DNA from: Beaufortia kweichowensis
Taxonomy: Eukaryota; Chordata; Actinopteri; Cypriniformes; Gastromyzontidae
Direction: 5' to 3'
Length of the DNA stretch: 64,000 bases
NCBI GenBank assembly: GCA_019155185.1
Contig: CM032804.1
Span: forward strand, 12,496,992 to 12,560,991
The notes under the pieces are model-generated. The model was given only the letters and a program-made list of their open reading frames with translations. It made no database searches and had not been told where the DNA came from. Shown in pieces: positions 23,860 through 35,852 of this stretch; position 1 is the stretch's first letter; each line of letters opens with the position of its first letter. The translations under genes and the position numbers were made by a program.

Positions 23860-26424
23860 CAACGCTTTAAGCGTCCATCGACGCTGGAGCTTTATTTCTA
23901 TACCTCAAAATAAATGCACCAGAATTGTATTATCTTGGTCTATTTTTGGCTTCGTTACATAACAAAAGAAATCATTTTGGGGGTGTTTCTTTCCATATAT
24001 GCTTTGATAGGAAAGTATGCGTTTATTTTCCAGGCTGAAGTGGTTGTTTTAACGCGAGTAAAAATAATGACGTGGTTAAACGTCAGTAATAAACATTCAA
24101 ATGATTTTAACGACTTCAGCAAACGATTTCGATTGCCACCAATGTGTTTTTTCGTTTGATATTGAATTTGCACGTTCAAGGCCTATTCTTTTCTAATGCA
24201 AAGACAAACCCGTCCGAGTGTATCTAATCGAAATATTTACTGTTTTTATTCGTTAGATGTTGTTTTTATAAGCAAGTAAAATATATAAAGAAATACAACT
24301 TCACTTATTTTTAATGGCTAAGGGGCGCCCGAGCAATGTTCTGTCTGTTGTTTTTGTTGACGTTTGGGTTGGTCCCTCTCTTACTACGTCCGCTCTCGAC
24401 TCAGTAATTGTGTTAGGGTTTGATCTACAGAAAAGTTGGTTATTGTGTTACCGTAACAAGAGGGCAAGACATTACGTGTTTCATTTAATGGAACTGCGAT
24501 ATGATTTCATATCTATTATGCCCGTTTTTATATCCCCCTTCCTCTCCCCTTTCTCTCCCCTGAACAATTCCTTAGAGTAAATGATTAGGATTCCGGCCGT
24601 CCTCTTCGAAGATAAATGACCGACATTTGTGACGTGTTGAGAGTTGATGTCCAAAAGCTGTAGCATTCAATTCACGCTTTATGTAACAGAAACATAAACC
24701 TATCCCTTAGTGTTTACAGATTTATTTCTAGATTATAGAATATTAATCATAGCACTTGGGATATTTTCCTTTTTTACTAAGAAATATGTTGGAATCAGTA
24801 ACTATCTGTCCGAGAAAGACAAATTCAGAGATCATAGTCTGTTTTAACAAAGAAACATAATAATGAGTTAGCTTTTGCAATAAAGGATTTCTGAACCTCA
24901 GATGATGTTCGCCCACAATTTTAATTTAAGACTTCATATGAGCTTTTTTTTTATTTTTTAAATAACAATAAAATTCAATTAATAAATGCTGTTTTGTGGA
25001 GCTCTATATTGTTGTAATACGACCTCAACATAATATAAACTATTATTTATTTGCGTTTTATTAAAATGGATAAAATACTTTGGATAAAATGTCTCATCGA
25101 AGACAAACACACAATAGCACAAGAAACAATGCACGTAATAAAAATGTAAAACAGGCCTTCGATAGTAAGCTTTCTTTACATTATGCTTTCTCCTGCATAC
25201 ACCGTGAAATATTATATTTGTAATTTTAAAATGTTTAATTACTTAATAGTGTTTATTCTTTAAAAATTCCCAGGTCAAAAATATAATTGTAACGAGTGGA
25301 GACGTACATGAAATAATTTACAAATATCTTCCCCACAGTGAATGGAACCTGCAAGTATCTTGTCAAATGATATCTATGACAAAAGCCACAGTAGCCTTCC
25401 TAAAACATCTTACGCAATCTCTTGGCTTCCCCCTTCTTTTTAATAACATTTACTACCCGGGCGAGTGAGTGGGAATAAATGCCAGGTGCCTATAAGTGTT
25501 TGAGTGATCGTTTTCGCCCGGTCCTCTCAGCAACCCCAGCGCCAAGCTGCGAGGTCGAGCTTTTTTCAAGGCTAAATTTGTCTATTTCGGTCGAACGACC
25601 ATTATGAATAACACCTACCTAAGCTTCCGGGGACCCCCTTACTCTCCTCGTTCGTAGAGGCCAACAACAAAGTTCAAAGAACACAGTGCCGGTTTTGCAG
25701 GTTTTTAATGTTGCCCAAATACGTTTGTTTGTAACTGGAGAAAACCATTTAGAGAAGGCTTTTGTGTCGAAGACAAATAGACACATATGTCCGCAGAGCA
25801 GTAGTATCCATGTTTCTTTTTTTCTAGTAGCACTTTGCACATATTATCAGAACGTTTGTTCTTTTTTGTTTACGTTATATTAATTGCATATGAAGCTACT
25901 TGTTTTTTAATTAATATTAAATGATTATACACATTTGTTACATGTTATAAGTTAAGCATGGGTCCCAGTGTCAACCATTGCACATTTTGACCAATGATTT
26001 GCAACGTCTTTATTATTATTTTTTTACTTAACTGCTTGTGTACTAGTAGAGCAAATAAAATTGTATTATTCCTAAATAATTAAATTATTAATCAAATGTA
26101 AAAAATGAGTCTAAAATTATAAAAACACACACACTTATTTATACTGTACGTGTTTATATACACACATACAAATAAATAATCATTTATTTATCATAATATA
26201 CAACATATATTATTTATATAAATCTTGCTGAGCTGTAAGTATGGTTTGTTATGATGTGTAAAGGAGAGAAAGTAAAGGGGGGATAGAGAGAGAGCATCTG
26301 CAAGCTGCGTTGTGGGAACATGCTATTCATGTCATGACGTCTTTCAGTGCAGTAAGATGGATTTACCTCGCGCCCCTCTTATTATGTGCCTCTTATAACC
26401 TTTCAGGTCAGCTTCCAAGAGGCC
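23860..26424. other. Spacer immediately upstream of hoxb3a
   Basis: AT-rich with no coding exon recognised. Towards the end a splice-acceptor-like sequence (CTTATAACCTTTCAG, AG at 26405-26406) precedes the hoxb3a leader and suggests that some transcripts arrive spliced from further upstream. Confidence 0.45.
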
Positions 26425-26448
26425 ATTGGAAAGAGACCGTCACGTGAC
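26425..26448 (+). promoter_or_regulatory. NF-Y/E-box module of the hoxb3a promoter
   Basis: ATTGG at 26425-26429, an 11-bp gap, then CACGTG at 26441-26446 inside TCACGTGAC. It lies 90 bp upstream of the ATG, so a start site using it would leave a very short leader. Confidence 0.65.
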
Positions 26449-26514
26449 ATCTAGTGCCAATGTTCTTCCAGAAGGTCGTCAGGACCCTGGTAGCCAGTAA
26501 CTCGACTTTTGGAA

Positions 26515-28276
26515 ATGCAGAAAACGACCTACTACGACAACTCGACACTTTTCGGAGGTTACTCGTACCAGGGGGCAAACGGTTTTGGCTATGATGCCCC
26601 GGCTGCAGCCTTCCAGAACTCAGCGCATCTTGAGGGCGACTACCAAAGGTCTGCGTGCTCCCTACAGTCGCTCGGCACCAGCGCACCCCCGCAAACTCAG
26701 CATGCCAAGACGAAAGAGCTCAATGGCAGCTGCATGCGGCCCAGCCTGCCACCTGAACATCACCCACCCCCCCAGGTTTCCCCTCCTCAGAACCCTGTAA
26801 ACGTTGCTGCCTCTAACGCCACCCAGCAGCCAGGTGGTAGCGGTGGCAGCGGTGGGGGGGCCGGCAGCGGGGGCACGGCCAAATCTTCATCCAAGTCGTC
26901 CTCTCTGGCATCGAATCCAACGCTCACCAAGCAGATCTTTCCCTGGATGAAGGAGTCACGTCAGAACACCAAGCAAAAAAACAGCTCCCCCAGTGCAAGC
27001 TCAGCTAACGGTGTGTTTGCCAAATCTCTATTTCTACTCTCTTCTCCCCTTTTGCCCTGCTTTGACTGAGACATGTGTTTATTAGCTTCCAAAGGGGAAA
27101 AAGTAGGGGTGCAGTCAATTAGATGAGGGTTCATTTTAAATGTTTTTAGCATATTTATGAGGTTGATCTATTTTAATGTAAAAAAAATTGAGGTACACAC
27201 ACATTATAGTTAAGAATTTGCACATACAGTCTTATATATTTTTTATCCACTCTAAAAACCATTCAAAGAAAACTCATGTAGCAAACACACCGTTGCCTAG
27301 TGCACAGTACAAGTCTGGCCCTGGGCTTTAGTCGTAATATGATTTACATACACAAGGTCAATGTTAGGGCATGTGTCTCTTAATAAATGCCAAAGTTATG
27401 AAGTGTTGACAACCAATATCAGGGGGATAAGTTTTTCATGGCCGGCTTTATTAGTGGGAACGATGCATTCAATTTCCGTGTGGAGTAATTATGTTTTATT
27501 TCATTCGCACCCCAGCGGAGAGCAGCGGTGGTGAGAAAAGCCCTCCGGGTTCTGCAGCTTCCAAGAGAGCACGCACCGCTTACACCAGCGCACAGCTGGT
27601 GGAGCTGGAGAAGGAGTTTCACTTCAACAGATACCTGTGCCGGCCACGGCGCGTGGAGATGGCCAATCTGCTCAACCTCAGCGAGAGGCAGATCAAGATT
27701 TGGTTTCAGAACAGACGAATGAAGTACAAGAAGGATCAAAAGTCAAAAGGCATGGGGTCGTCATCAGGAGGACCGTCGCCCACAGGAAGTCCACCCCTCC
27801 CGATGCAGTCTTCGGCCGGTTTCATGAACTCCATGCACTCAATGGGAAGTTATGATGCTCCCTCCCCTCCATCTTTCAACAAGCCCCATCAAAACGCATA
27901 CGCCATGTCAACAGCCTATCAGAACCCAATGAAAGGTTGCCCGCCACAACAGAAGTACGGAAACACCGCGGCGGATTACGACCCGCACGGGCTACAGGGT
28001 AACAGCGGCACCTACGGGACACCAAACATGCAGGGTAGCCCCGTGTACGTGGGAGGCAGCTACGTCGACACCATGCCTGCCACCGGGCCTTCTATGTACG
28101 GCCTCAATCACCTACCGCACCACCAGGCGGCTAGCATGGACTACAACGGTGCCACGCAGATGTCGGGGAACCAGCACCACGGACCGTGTGACCCACATCC
28201 GACATACACGGATCTGTCTGCGCACCATCCTTCTCAGGGTAGAATCCAAGAAGCACCCAAGTTGACTCATCTGTAG
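26515..28276 (+). CDS. hoxb3a: Homeobox protein Hox-B3a (two exons)
   Basis: Group-3 Hox transcription factor of hindbrain (r5/r6) and pharyngeal arches. CDS is join(26515..27010, 27516..28276), 418 residues, close to the 417 I recall for zebrafish. Exon 1 ends AACG|GTGTGT and exon 2 follows CCCAG|CGGAG, phase 1, giving Ala166. The N-terminus [20 protein letters not shown] is the Hox3 signature. A Gly/Ser-rich tract lies at 107-120, the Pbx-binding IFPWM at 141-145 and the homeodomain at about 181-240. The long C-terminus, ending in a conserved [27 protein letters not shown] tail, corresponds to the Hox3-specific DUF4074 region. ATG 26515 gives the family start. The 3'UTR has two perfect miR-10 sites. 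Confidence 0.97.
27011..27515 (+). other. hoxb3a: hoxb3a intron
   Basis: 505-bp GT-AG intron. The donor GTGTGT is weaker than consensus; the acceptor is CACCCCAG. AGGTCA-ATGTT-AGGGCA near 27355 is a DR5-like pair with one mismatch in the second half-site. Confidence 0.92.
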
Positions 28277-28896
28277 CAGGTTTGGACAAAAAGATAAAGA
28301 AAAAAGTGGAAGACAAACGAAACAGACTAACCCATGGGACGATGCAATGGGGTTGAAAAATATGATCCAGTGGTTTCTTGCCATGACTAAAACACCGGTT
28401 TGTGTCAATGTTGTCCTTCCATTCATGTGTGAACATACCAATTTTACACGAGTTTCATATCCACAAGTCTGAATACCCCTTTAAAGTGAAAAACTTCATG
28501 AACCGTGTGTAAAAATGGCTAGTTTATGCCAAGGAATAGATTGTCTAGCTGTATGACCTCATTACATCATTGTAACATTTGTGTACTTCAGCATTATCCC
28601 TGCATTCTTTACACTTTGGTTCTTTGGAGGGCGGTACTCCTACATTTAAACTGGTGCAAGAAAACCACTGGATTGTTTTTCGTTCACTACCCTTTTTCAC
28701 ATACCTCTTCTTTTTTAAATTTCTCACTAATGGTAAATTTTTTTATTAACTTGTTCCCAAACCAACAGCAAACTGCACATTATTTTTGATTAAGATATTC
28801 ATCCCTTTATCTATTTTAAAGGGTTGAAGTCAGTTTAAAACTATGCTACCTATCCCTATTAATGAGAAGTAAATAGAAATTTGTTATGACTTTGAT

Positions 28897-28904
28897 ACAG
28901 GGTA
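28897..28904 (+). promoter_or_regulatory. miR-10 target site 1 in the hoxb3a 3'UTR
   Basis: ACAGGGTA is a perfect 8-mer match to the miR-10 seed (positions 2-8 plus A opposite position 1). hoxb3a is an experimentally reported miR-10 target in zebrafish. Confidence 0.8.
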
Positions 28905-29111
28905 AAAACGTTGAAAGAGTTGAGAATTCTAGTCAATTAAAGCTCATCCCCTTGTTCTCAACTCACTGTCCCCTCCCTCCCTCCTCCCCTCCCTTTCCCC
29001 CATAGTCCTTCCCCGGTTCTCTTTCTTTCCCAATCTTGGGTTCGCCTACATTAGTCTAAACTAATACGAAAGGCCCACATTTTCTCAAGTCTTGACTTAG
29101 AAAACTAGGAA

Positions 29112-29119
29112 ACAGGGTA
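29112..29119 (+). promoter_or_regulatory. miR-10 target site 2 in the hoxb3a 3'UTR
   Basis: Second ACAGGGTA 8-mer, 215 bp after the first. It is followed by TATTTG, an AU-rich context that favours microRNA function. Confidence 0.8.
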
Positions 29120-29750
29120 TATTTGAACAAAAATGCATGTCCGGGAAACCAAGCTACGGCGCAGACGTCTCTGTTTACGCCTGATACGCTCTCGTCTGGG
29201 CATCATTGTTGCACTTAGAGTTTACATTTAATGGGTGAGGAAGAAAAGTAAATCTTATTTTGAATCGAAAGGCCTTCAATCAGCGTCTTTCGCTAAGTGT
29301 GTTCAAGTGAACATTCATAAATATATATTTATTTGTTATAGCCAGTTTAAATACTTTCTTTTTTGTATTATTTATCCCCATGTATTTATATCGATACAAA
29401 TGTACTTTTTTAGTATCTACCTGTTATAAAAAGACGTTGTGTTCTTGTCATTGTAACGAGTTAATTTTTAGTTATTGTATTTTAGAGATACGTAGGTTTA
29501 TGTTACCCTTGTATAAATAATGTCTTGACTTGTACAGGGGGCGCAAGAACGGAAGCAAACCGTTCGTGCGTAGTCGAGAATTAGACGGAATATAGCGAAA
29601 ACTTCATTTGTCCTTTGTAACTACTTTTATTTTCTTGTTCCTAAGAGTTGGTTGTTGAACAATTCTTTAATAAAATGTTATGTTATTCATTTCCACTCTA
29701 GAAGTTCATGAGTTTACCAAACAGACTTACTAACACATATGCAAGAAGGG

Positions 29751-29759
29751 GTGGGGGCG
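29751..29759 (+). promoter_or_regulatory. Krox20/Egr-type site candidate upstream of hoxb2a
   Basis: GTGGGGGCG differs by one base from the Egr/Krox20 consensus GCGKGGGCG. It lies in a G-rich patch about 2.46 kb upstream of the hoxb2a ATG. The mouse Hoxb2 r3/r5 enhancer, driven by Krox20, sits about 2 kb upstream of that gene, so position and motif agree. The G-rich context makes chance matches easier. Confidence 0.4.
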
Positions 29760-29810
29760 GGGTGCTCCTCGAGGTCTGTGAAAGAGCCCTGGAGGCAGTG
29801 CCTGCAATGG

Positions 29811-29830
29811 TCACGTGAAGTGAGTCCAAT
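29811..29830 (-). promoter_or_regulatory. Reversed NF-Y/E-box module between hoxb3a and hoxb2a
   Basis: CACGTG at 29812-29817 and CCAAT at 29826-29830. On the minus strand this reads ATTGG, 8 bp, CACGTGACC, the same order as in the four Hox promoters. It lies 52 bp from the Krox20-like site. It may be part of an enhancer or an antisense promoter. Confidence 0.4.
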
Positions 29831-31990
29831 AGAATTGCCTTATTGCTGCTTATGAAATTAAAACAGATGCTTACAAATAATTACAAGTTTTGAGAAACAG
29901 GTAGCGGCTAAATTATACATATTTGTGATTTGTTGGATCTAAATTGACTATTGTTTAAACGATGTTGTTATGTGTTCTTTCATTCAACAGCAGACTTGCC
30001 CATACTACATTGCCCAAGGTTTAGACAAATCTAAACGAATAATTTAAAATTAAAACAACATTAAAAAGGTAAAACGTGCAATAATGTAAATTCAAAAGAA
30101 TTAAAATAATATCAATTTTAGAAACATTCTGGTCACATAACTATTTTAATGCGTTTTACAAAACAAACACCTCGTGTAATACATAAAAAGTGATTTTGTG
30201 ACCACAATCGTTTTCTTTTTACTAACATTTAAACGGCAATGTTCTGCCCAAATAACCCATGAAAAACCTGTAATTAAAGCTGTTATCAGAATAAAAATAA
30301 CTCACCAATTTTCTCTGCATTAATAATTAAATACATAAAACATTTAATCACATCCAGAGGCAGTGTACAAATATAAATTTTGATAGTCAAATTATGTAAC
30401 ATTTTCCCCAATAGATAAGATAGACAGAGGCTACAAATAAAATTAGAATCGCTGTCCTCGAATGGTAAAAATTCCTTTGTTAGGTGTTTTAACGAAAATA
30501 ATAATTCAGTCCCAAAACAATCGTAATTATTTTCCAGTGAAAAAAATCCAGTTGGAAAAAAAATAAATAAAATAATCTGATAATTATTATGCTAGTACGA
30601 TCCGAAAAACATTCACAATAAATAAAGAGAGAGAGATGAGCTATTGCGTCCCAGTCCCTCGCAGCCGGCCGGCTCCGTTCGGCAGTGCAGGGCCTGTTAG
30701 ACTGACCTTCTTCCGAAGTGCCCACAGCCTACAGATTGCCTTGTATTTGCCTCATAATACCTATACACCCACACACAGTTAAATATGTTTCCACGGTTCC
30801 TTTAGAGAAAGAAATGACGAATCGAGCCCCATGTTACAGATCCAAACTAACAAGCCGCAGCAGAATTTAGCATTAACCTGAATCATGTGTAATCCTATTA
30901 ATGCGACAAACCATCAGAATATATCCATTGCAAAAAAGACTTCATTCTGGTTGCAAAAAATCCACAAATCTACGAGGGAATAATAGGGGGTTTCTTTGTT
31001 GTGATCTTGAAGGAAAAAGGCGAATTCTTGAGGGTGGCTGCTGTCAAGCGCTTTGCCGGCGAAAAGATTGATCACCCTTGTTGCCTCTCTACTCGTGCTC
31101 TAAAAATATCTACCCCCTTTTCCCATTCGTTTTCAACTTTGACGCAACCGATTTTGTTAGGTATTTCATAAACTAGCATTGCATATTTTTACTTCGTCCA
31201 ATCTGCAGTAGAATTGCATTATCAAGTTAACACAAACGCAACTGGCGAAAATATCCATTGCTAACGCGACCTCACCATGAACTTTTGGATGTTCACACTG
31301 TCAACAGACTAAAACTATTTGCACACAGGCACAACATACCACACTACAAACTATTATTTGCATCTTATTTTGCTTCTAATCTCTATCGTAATTTTATGCC
31401 TAAAATAAGGAAAATATTTGTCCAAGCAGAATTTAATTGTCATTTTTCAAAACTGGATTTTACCGTAAACGCACTCACGTTAAGGTCCAGTGGTTTCAGC
31501 CATCCTTCAGAGACCGAGTAAAACTCAAAATAAAAGTAACCCCTGAATAAAACCAAAAGTATTTTGTCTTGTTATAAATGGGAATCTCCTATTCGGCAAG
31601 TGTGGAAGACAATCTCAACATCACTCTTGTACATCCTTATTTATGTACTTGATGTAAAATAATATTTCTATAGCTGCATCTCTTGTCTGTTACTCTTGTC
31701 AAAACTTTTAAGATTAATGACCATTGATTGTAAATACGCAAGATGCCATATTGTGGATGTGCTTATTAGACAGGGCCTGTGGATTACATCACCCGCAGTT
31801 CTGCATGTGGGTGCTTACTGACTGTCATCAGAAAGTCTCGCTTTATCTCTCCAGACAAACATTTGTGTCCGAGCACATGGCAACCGGGGGCTTTTTTATT
31901 TGCTATGAGGTCTGAATTATAATATCCTGTTGTATTTTTGATCAATTCAGACAAATATTGCTTTCTTTTGCCATCAGGCCCCGAATTTCG
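29831..31990. other. hoxb3a-hoxb2a spacer
   Basis: No coding exon recognised. Mostly AT-rich; the segment 30.99-31.12 kb is less AT-rich and holds the Pbx-Hox element. Confidence 0.5.
31041..31074 (+). promoter_or_regulatory. Prep/Meis + Pbx-Hox element, candidate hoxb2a r4 enhancer
   Basis: CTGTCA (Prep/Meis) at 31041-31046 and AGATTGATCA (bipartite Pbx-Hox) at 31065-31074, spaced 18 bp. The mouse Hoxb2 r4 enhancer uses the same pair (AGATTGATCG with a CTGTCA site) to respond to Hoxb1. It lies 1.14 kb upstream of the hoxb2a ATG, in the expected spacer. Function is inferred from motif identity and position. Confidence 0.7.
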
Positions 31991-32024
31991 ATTGGCTGAG
32001 ACGAGTCACGTGACCAGGAATTGG
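31991..32024 (+). promoter_or_regulatory. NF-Y/E-box module of the hoxb2a promoter
   Basis: ATTGG at 31991-31995, an 11-bp gap, then CACGTG at 32007-32012 within TCACGTGACC, followed by a second ATTGG at 32020-32024. It lies about 190-223 bp upstream of the ATG. Confidence 0.65.
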
Positions 32025-32213
32025 CTGCAATTTCGCCCATAGTCTTCAGTTTAGTAGACCCTGGTCCCCATACGCTAGTAATATCACCAATATACACAAT
32101 TATTAAAGCCCGCAAATGCAGTCATAGCAGAAGCGCAAAAAATCCTAGCTTTTTGGATGTTATTTTTCGAGTACGTCGGTGTCGCTGGACGCCCTTCTTG
32201 CACAGGCGAAGCG

Positions 32214-34180
32214 ATGAATTTTGAATTTGAGAGGGAGATTGGGTTCATCAACAGCCAGCCTTCCCTTGCAGAGTGCCTGACGTCTTTCCCCGCTGTCCTG
32301 GAGTCATTTCAAACTTCATCAATCAAGGACTCGACAGCAATTCCACCTCCTTTCGAGCACACCATCCCTAGTCTGAGTCCCTGCACAGGCAACCAGGCGC
32401 GACCGAGGAACCAAAAGCGAACAGCCTCCAATGGCCTCCAGCTCCGGACACAAACGGCACCGCCGACGCAGCACCAGCAAGGCCCGGCCCCGCTGTCGGG
32501 TGGCGCGCCCCTGGCCCACGAGTTCCCATGGATGAAGGAGAAAAAATCCGCGAAGAAGTGCCCCAAGCCCGGAGCCTCTACAGCTACAGCCTCGCCCTCT
32601 CAGGCATCCTCCGGCTACACAACCGCGGGACTCGAGTCCCCGACAGGTACGTTTTTAAAAAGCACTTTGTTCTGCATTTTATCATTTTGGTCATTTTCCT
32701 TTGAATGGGGCTCATGCCTTCAATAGATTTCGTTGCACATAAAACTTTAAATAATCGTTTGATTTCGTTGACTGCTCTGTTGACTGCACACAAAATTATG
32801 TGTGTATTATGTTCAAGTTTAATAATTGATATGAAATGAAAAATTACTGTCGCGGTTATGTTCTTTGTCCTATTTGTAAACGATATACAGCAAGCATACC
32901 CTGTTTTGCATGACTAGTATTCATTTCACCAACTTTATCTATTTTGGAATAATTGTGCAATTTGTCTGCATTTTAGCACCATTGCGCACGCAGGATTGTT
33001 GCGCATAAAACGCATTATTTTATAAAATCTCCTTGCTATAGTGTCTTAAAAGATAACGGGCACCCCTCCCCCATTTCTTGGCATATATACAAAACTGTGT
33101 ACATTTTGAGAGAATAAGTTCCCGTGCTTCAGATTTTGATCTGTAATAGCAATTTCATCGCAATTCATGTCAGACTCGATATTTATTCATAACCATATCT
33201 CATGGATTGGGGTAGCCATTTTGAATTTCATCGCATACTGTGAATGCTTTGGAGCAAAAAATATTAGGCTTGATGAAATAACGCATGTACACTAAGCTGG
33301 TCTATTGCCACAAGACATGCCTAACCACTGCAGTCATTGCTACATGACAGATCCAAAGCACATGGCTGTTATACAATGGGATTTTACAAACATGTGGACA
33401 GGTTTTTACACGAAGTTCGATGACTTCGCCTTTATATGGGACTTACATATGTTTTTTCCTGCAGAGGCTCAAGGTGTACTAGATAATGGCAGCGGTTCAC
33501 GGAGGCTCAGGACCGCATACACCAACACGCAGCTACTTGAACTGGAAAAGGAGTTCCACTTTAACAAATACCTCTGTCGGCCCCGACGCGTTGAAATAGC
33601 AGCACTTTTGGATCTAACCGAACGCCAGGTCAAAGTATGGTTTCAGAACCGACGCATGAAGCACAAACGACAAACTACGCACCACCGGGACGGGCAAGAA
33701 GGCGAGCAAAGCGGCTTCGAGTCTCTGGACGGAACCGACGCTGCTTCGCCTTACTCCAGCCAGTCTCTGGAAGTATCAGGCTCCGGTTCGGCAGCCACCT
33801 CTGAAAGCGAGACAAATGCCTCCTACACGAACAGTGCGGACAAAAGCCAGCCTACGCCTGAGGAGAGCCAGCCGGAGCCCGCATCTGCTCCTGACACAGC
33901 GGTTCACTCCCCCCAATACCCAACGCCTACTGCAGATAACCCCAGCACAATGGGCGAGGGCCGCGCAGCTGGGCCGGAGCACTCGTTCACAGAGACGCAG
34001 GATGCCACCTCTCTACCAGATTTGAATTTCTTTTCCACGGACTCCTGCCTACAGATTTCTGACGCATTATCGCCGAGTTTGCAGAGTTCACTTGACAGTC
34101 CTGTTGACTTCTCCGAGGAAGATTTTGATTTGTTTACGAGCACCCTTTGTACTATAGATTTGCAACATTTGCAGTTCTGA
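32214..34180 (+). CDS. hoxb2a: Homeobox protein Hox-B2a (two exons)
   Basis: Group-2 Hox factor of rhombomeres 3-5 and second-arch neural crest. CDS is join(32214..32646, 33465..34180), 382 residues. Exon 1 ends ACAG|GTACGT and exon 2 follows CCTGCAG|AGGCT, phase 1, giving Glu145. The start MNFEFEREIGFINSQPSLAE is the Hox2 signature and fixes ATG 32214 over upstream in-frame codons. The Pbx-binding FPWMKEKK is at 104-111. The homeodomain is at about 156-215, with group-2 features ([19 protein letters not shown]). The acidic, Ser-rich C-terminus ends FSEEDFDLFTSTLCTIDLQHLQF, a conserved Hox2 tail. The frame stays open upstream of exon 2 into the intron, but those codons have no family match. 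Confidence 0.97.
32647..33464 (+). other. hoxb2a: hoxb2a intron
   Basis: 818-bp intron with GTACGT donor and TTTTTTCCTGCAG acceptor. AT-rich, no other feature seen. Confidence 0.93.
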
Positions 34181-34690
34181 ACAAGAGTAATGATATCAAA
34201 AAGCATACAAGAACAATCTCCATCTTATGCGTGTCATGAATGCCGCAACATTCCTAAAATAAGACAGAAAAAAGACACGTCTACCTAAAGGGTTTTTAAC
34301 ATATAACTGTGACACAAAGCCTAAGCGGAGACAAATTGTCCATTATTTTGAAAACACGATGATGTAATCGTTTGAATACAGATCGGGATGGCCCCTGTCG
34401 AAGTTTCAGGTATTTTATTGCCTTTTGATTCTCGGATTTTAGTTTGTGTCAATTAACAGACGAATGGCTGCGGACTTTTTCAGTGAAATTCAATCATTGG
34501 AATCTCAGGAATTGTGTCAGACATAAGGGTAGTTGAACTGCTTTTAGGAATTCTCCCAAGACGGGCGTTGTCCCCGTTGAATAATTTTAGAACTAGTTTA
34601 TTTATTGAGATTCTTTAATAGTAAATTTCAAATTTATTTATTGTACGTTATTTTCATAGTTGAAATAATAAAAAATCTAAAACATAATAT
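34181..34690 (+). other. hoxb2a: hoxb2a 3'UTR
   Basis: About 490 bp to an AATAAA at 34667-34672. Unlike hoxb3a and hoxb1a it has no ACAGGGTA miR-10 site. Confidence 0.6.
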
Positions 34691-34888
34691 GCTGTAGCGA
34701 GTGTGATTGATTCACTAAGCTGATTAATATTTTTTAATATTTTAATATGAAGCAGGACACAATGGTTTTATAAGATTTCTTTCTCCTTGCTATTATTGGA
34801 ATACATTGTTTAAATTATTAGCCTGTTTGGAAAGAATTTTTGAAATATTTAGTAAATAGTAGTATAATATTATTTGAATATAAAATGC

Positions 34889-34922
34889 ATTATTATTATT
34901 ATTATTTTATTATTATTATTAT
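34889..34922. repeat. (ATT)n microsatellite
   Basis: Trinucleotide run with one interruption, just 3' of hoxb2a. Confidence 0.9.
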
Positions 34923-35745
34923 TGATAACAATATTAGTAATTATATATTTATATTGTATGCAATTTTAATATAAATTATACTAATTACAACATAAATGAT
35001 AGCTTTATTGTTTCATTTCGATTCTTTGATTACAATTCTCAGTTGCAGGCTACATCATGTATGCCTTTGTCTATGTATTACTGTTGAAAGTATTCGAATG
35101 TTGACAAATGCGGAAAAATTACACAGCCTCAAGAAAAAAAGAAAACAGGATGAATCTATTTACAGTACACTGGCAATAACTCGAACAACCTTTTTAAACG
35201 ATATGAATATTCACTACCATAAATCTAAAATGTTAAACAACAATACAAAAATAGCCTTTCAAATGGGCTTTGGCACAGTGCAACCTCTTTACAGACAGCC
35301 GTAAAAAGTAGTAGCAGGACTATTATTTATTTATTTCGTTTTACTGTCTAAAGTGAGATGGATTAAGAAAAAGGGGCCGATGGGAGCTGCAGGAGGGTCA
35401 AGCGGTTGACTGGGCCGTAGGCTCCCATGACTGCATTCACCCTGATGCAAAATGGCGCTCGAAACACAATGCAGGATATGAACAATAAAGCGGCAGCCAT
35501 TATGGATAGTTTAGGCTGCAGCTGAGACCGGGGAGTTACGAGCTTAAAATCATATAGGTAGAAATAGAAATGAACATTAATGCACATGCAGTGTCGTGTC
35601 AGGTAAAAGTAAGGATTCTTTTATATTACTTTTTTAAAAGAATCAATATTGGGCACATTATGTAACTGCTGAAAGCCCCTAAGCATGAGAAGATGCTCTG
35701 AACAATAGCAACTACATGGTGGTTGCCTCGTTATTGTAAAGCAAA

Positions 35746-35746
<1 letters not shown>

Positions 35747-35787
<41 letters not shown>

Positions 35788-35852
35788 TAATAACAATAAT
35801 AACAACGATAATAATAACAACAATCATAATAATAATAATTATTATTATTATT
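35747..35852. repeat. Compound (AAT)n/(AAC) microsatellite
   Basis: About 105 bp of AAT units, with interspersed AAC, turning into ATT at the end so that the terminus is partly self-complementary. Confidence 0.92.

Larger units (their letters stand above)
28277..29690 (+). other. hoxb3a: hoxb3a 3'UTR
   Basis: About 1.4 kb to the AATAAA at 29669-29674, which is followed by T-rich sequence. It contains two ACAGGGTA miR-10 8-mers (listed separately) and a C/T-rich patch near 28968-29000. Confidence 0.7.

Noticed and set aside
27355..27372. DR5 RARE in the hoxb3a intron (AGGTCA-N5-AGGGCA)
   Set aside because: The second half-site breaks RGKTCA at a key position, so I do not list it as an element.
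33305..33464. Upstream extension of the hoxb2a exon 2 frame with its own start
   Set aside because: The sequence has no Hox2 similarity, and the CCTGCAG acceptor at 33464 joins cleanly in phase to exon 1.
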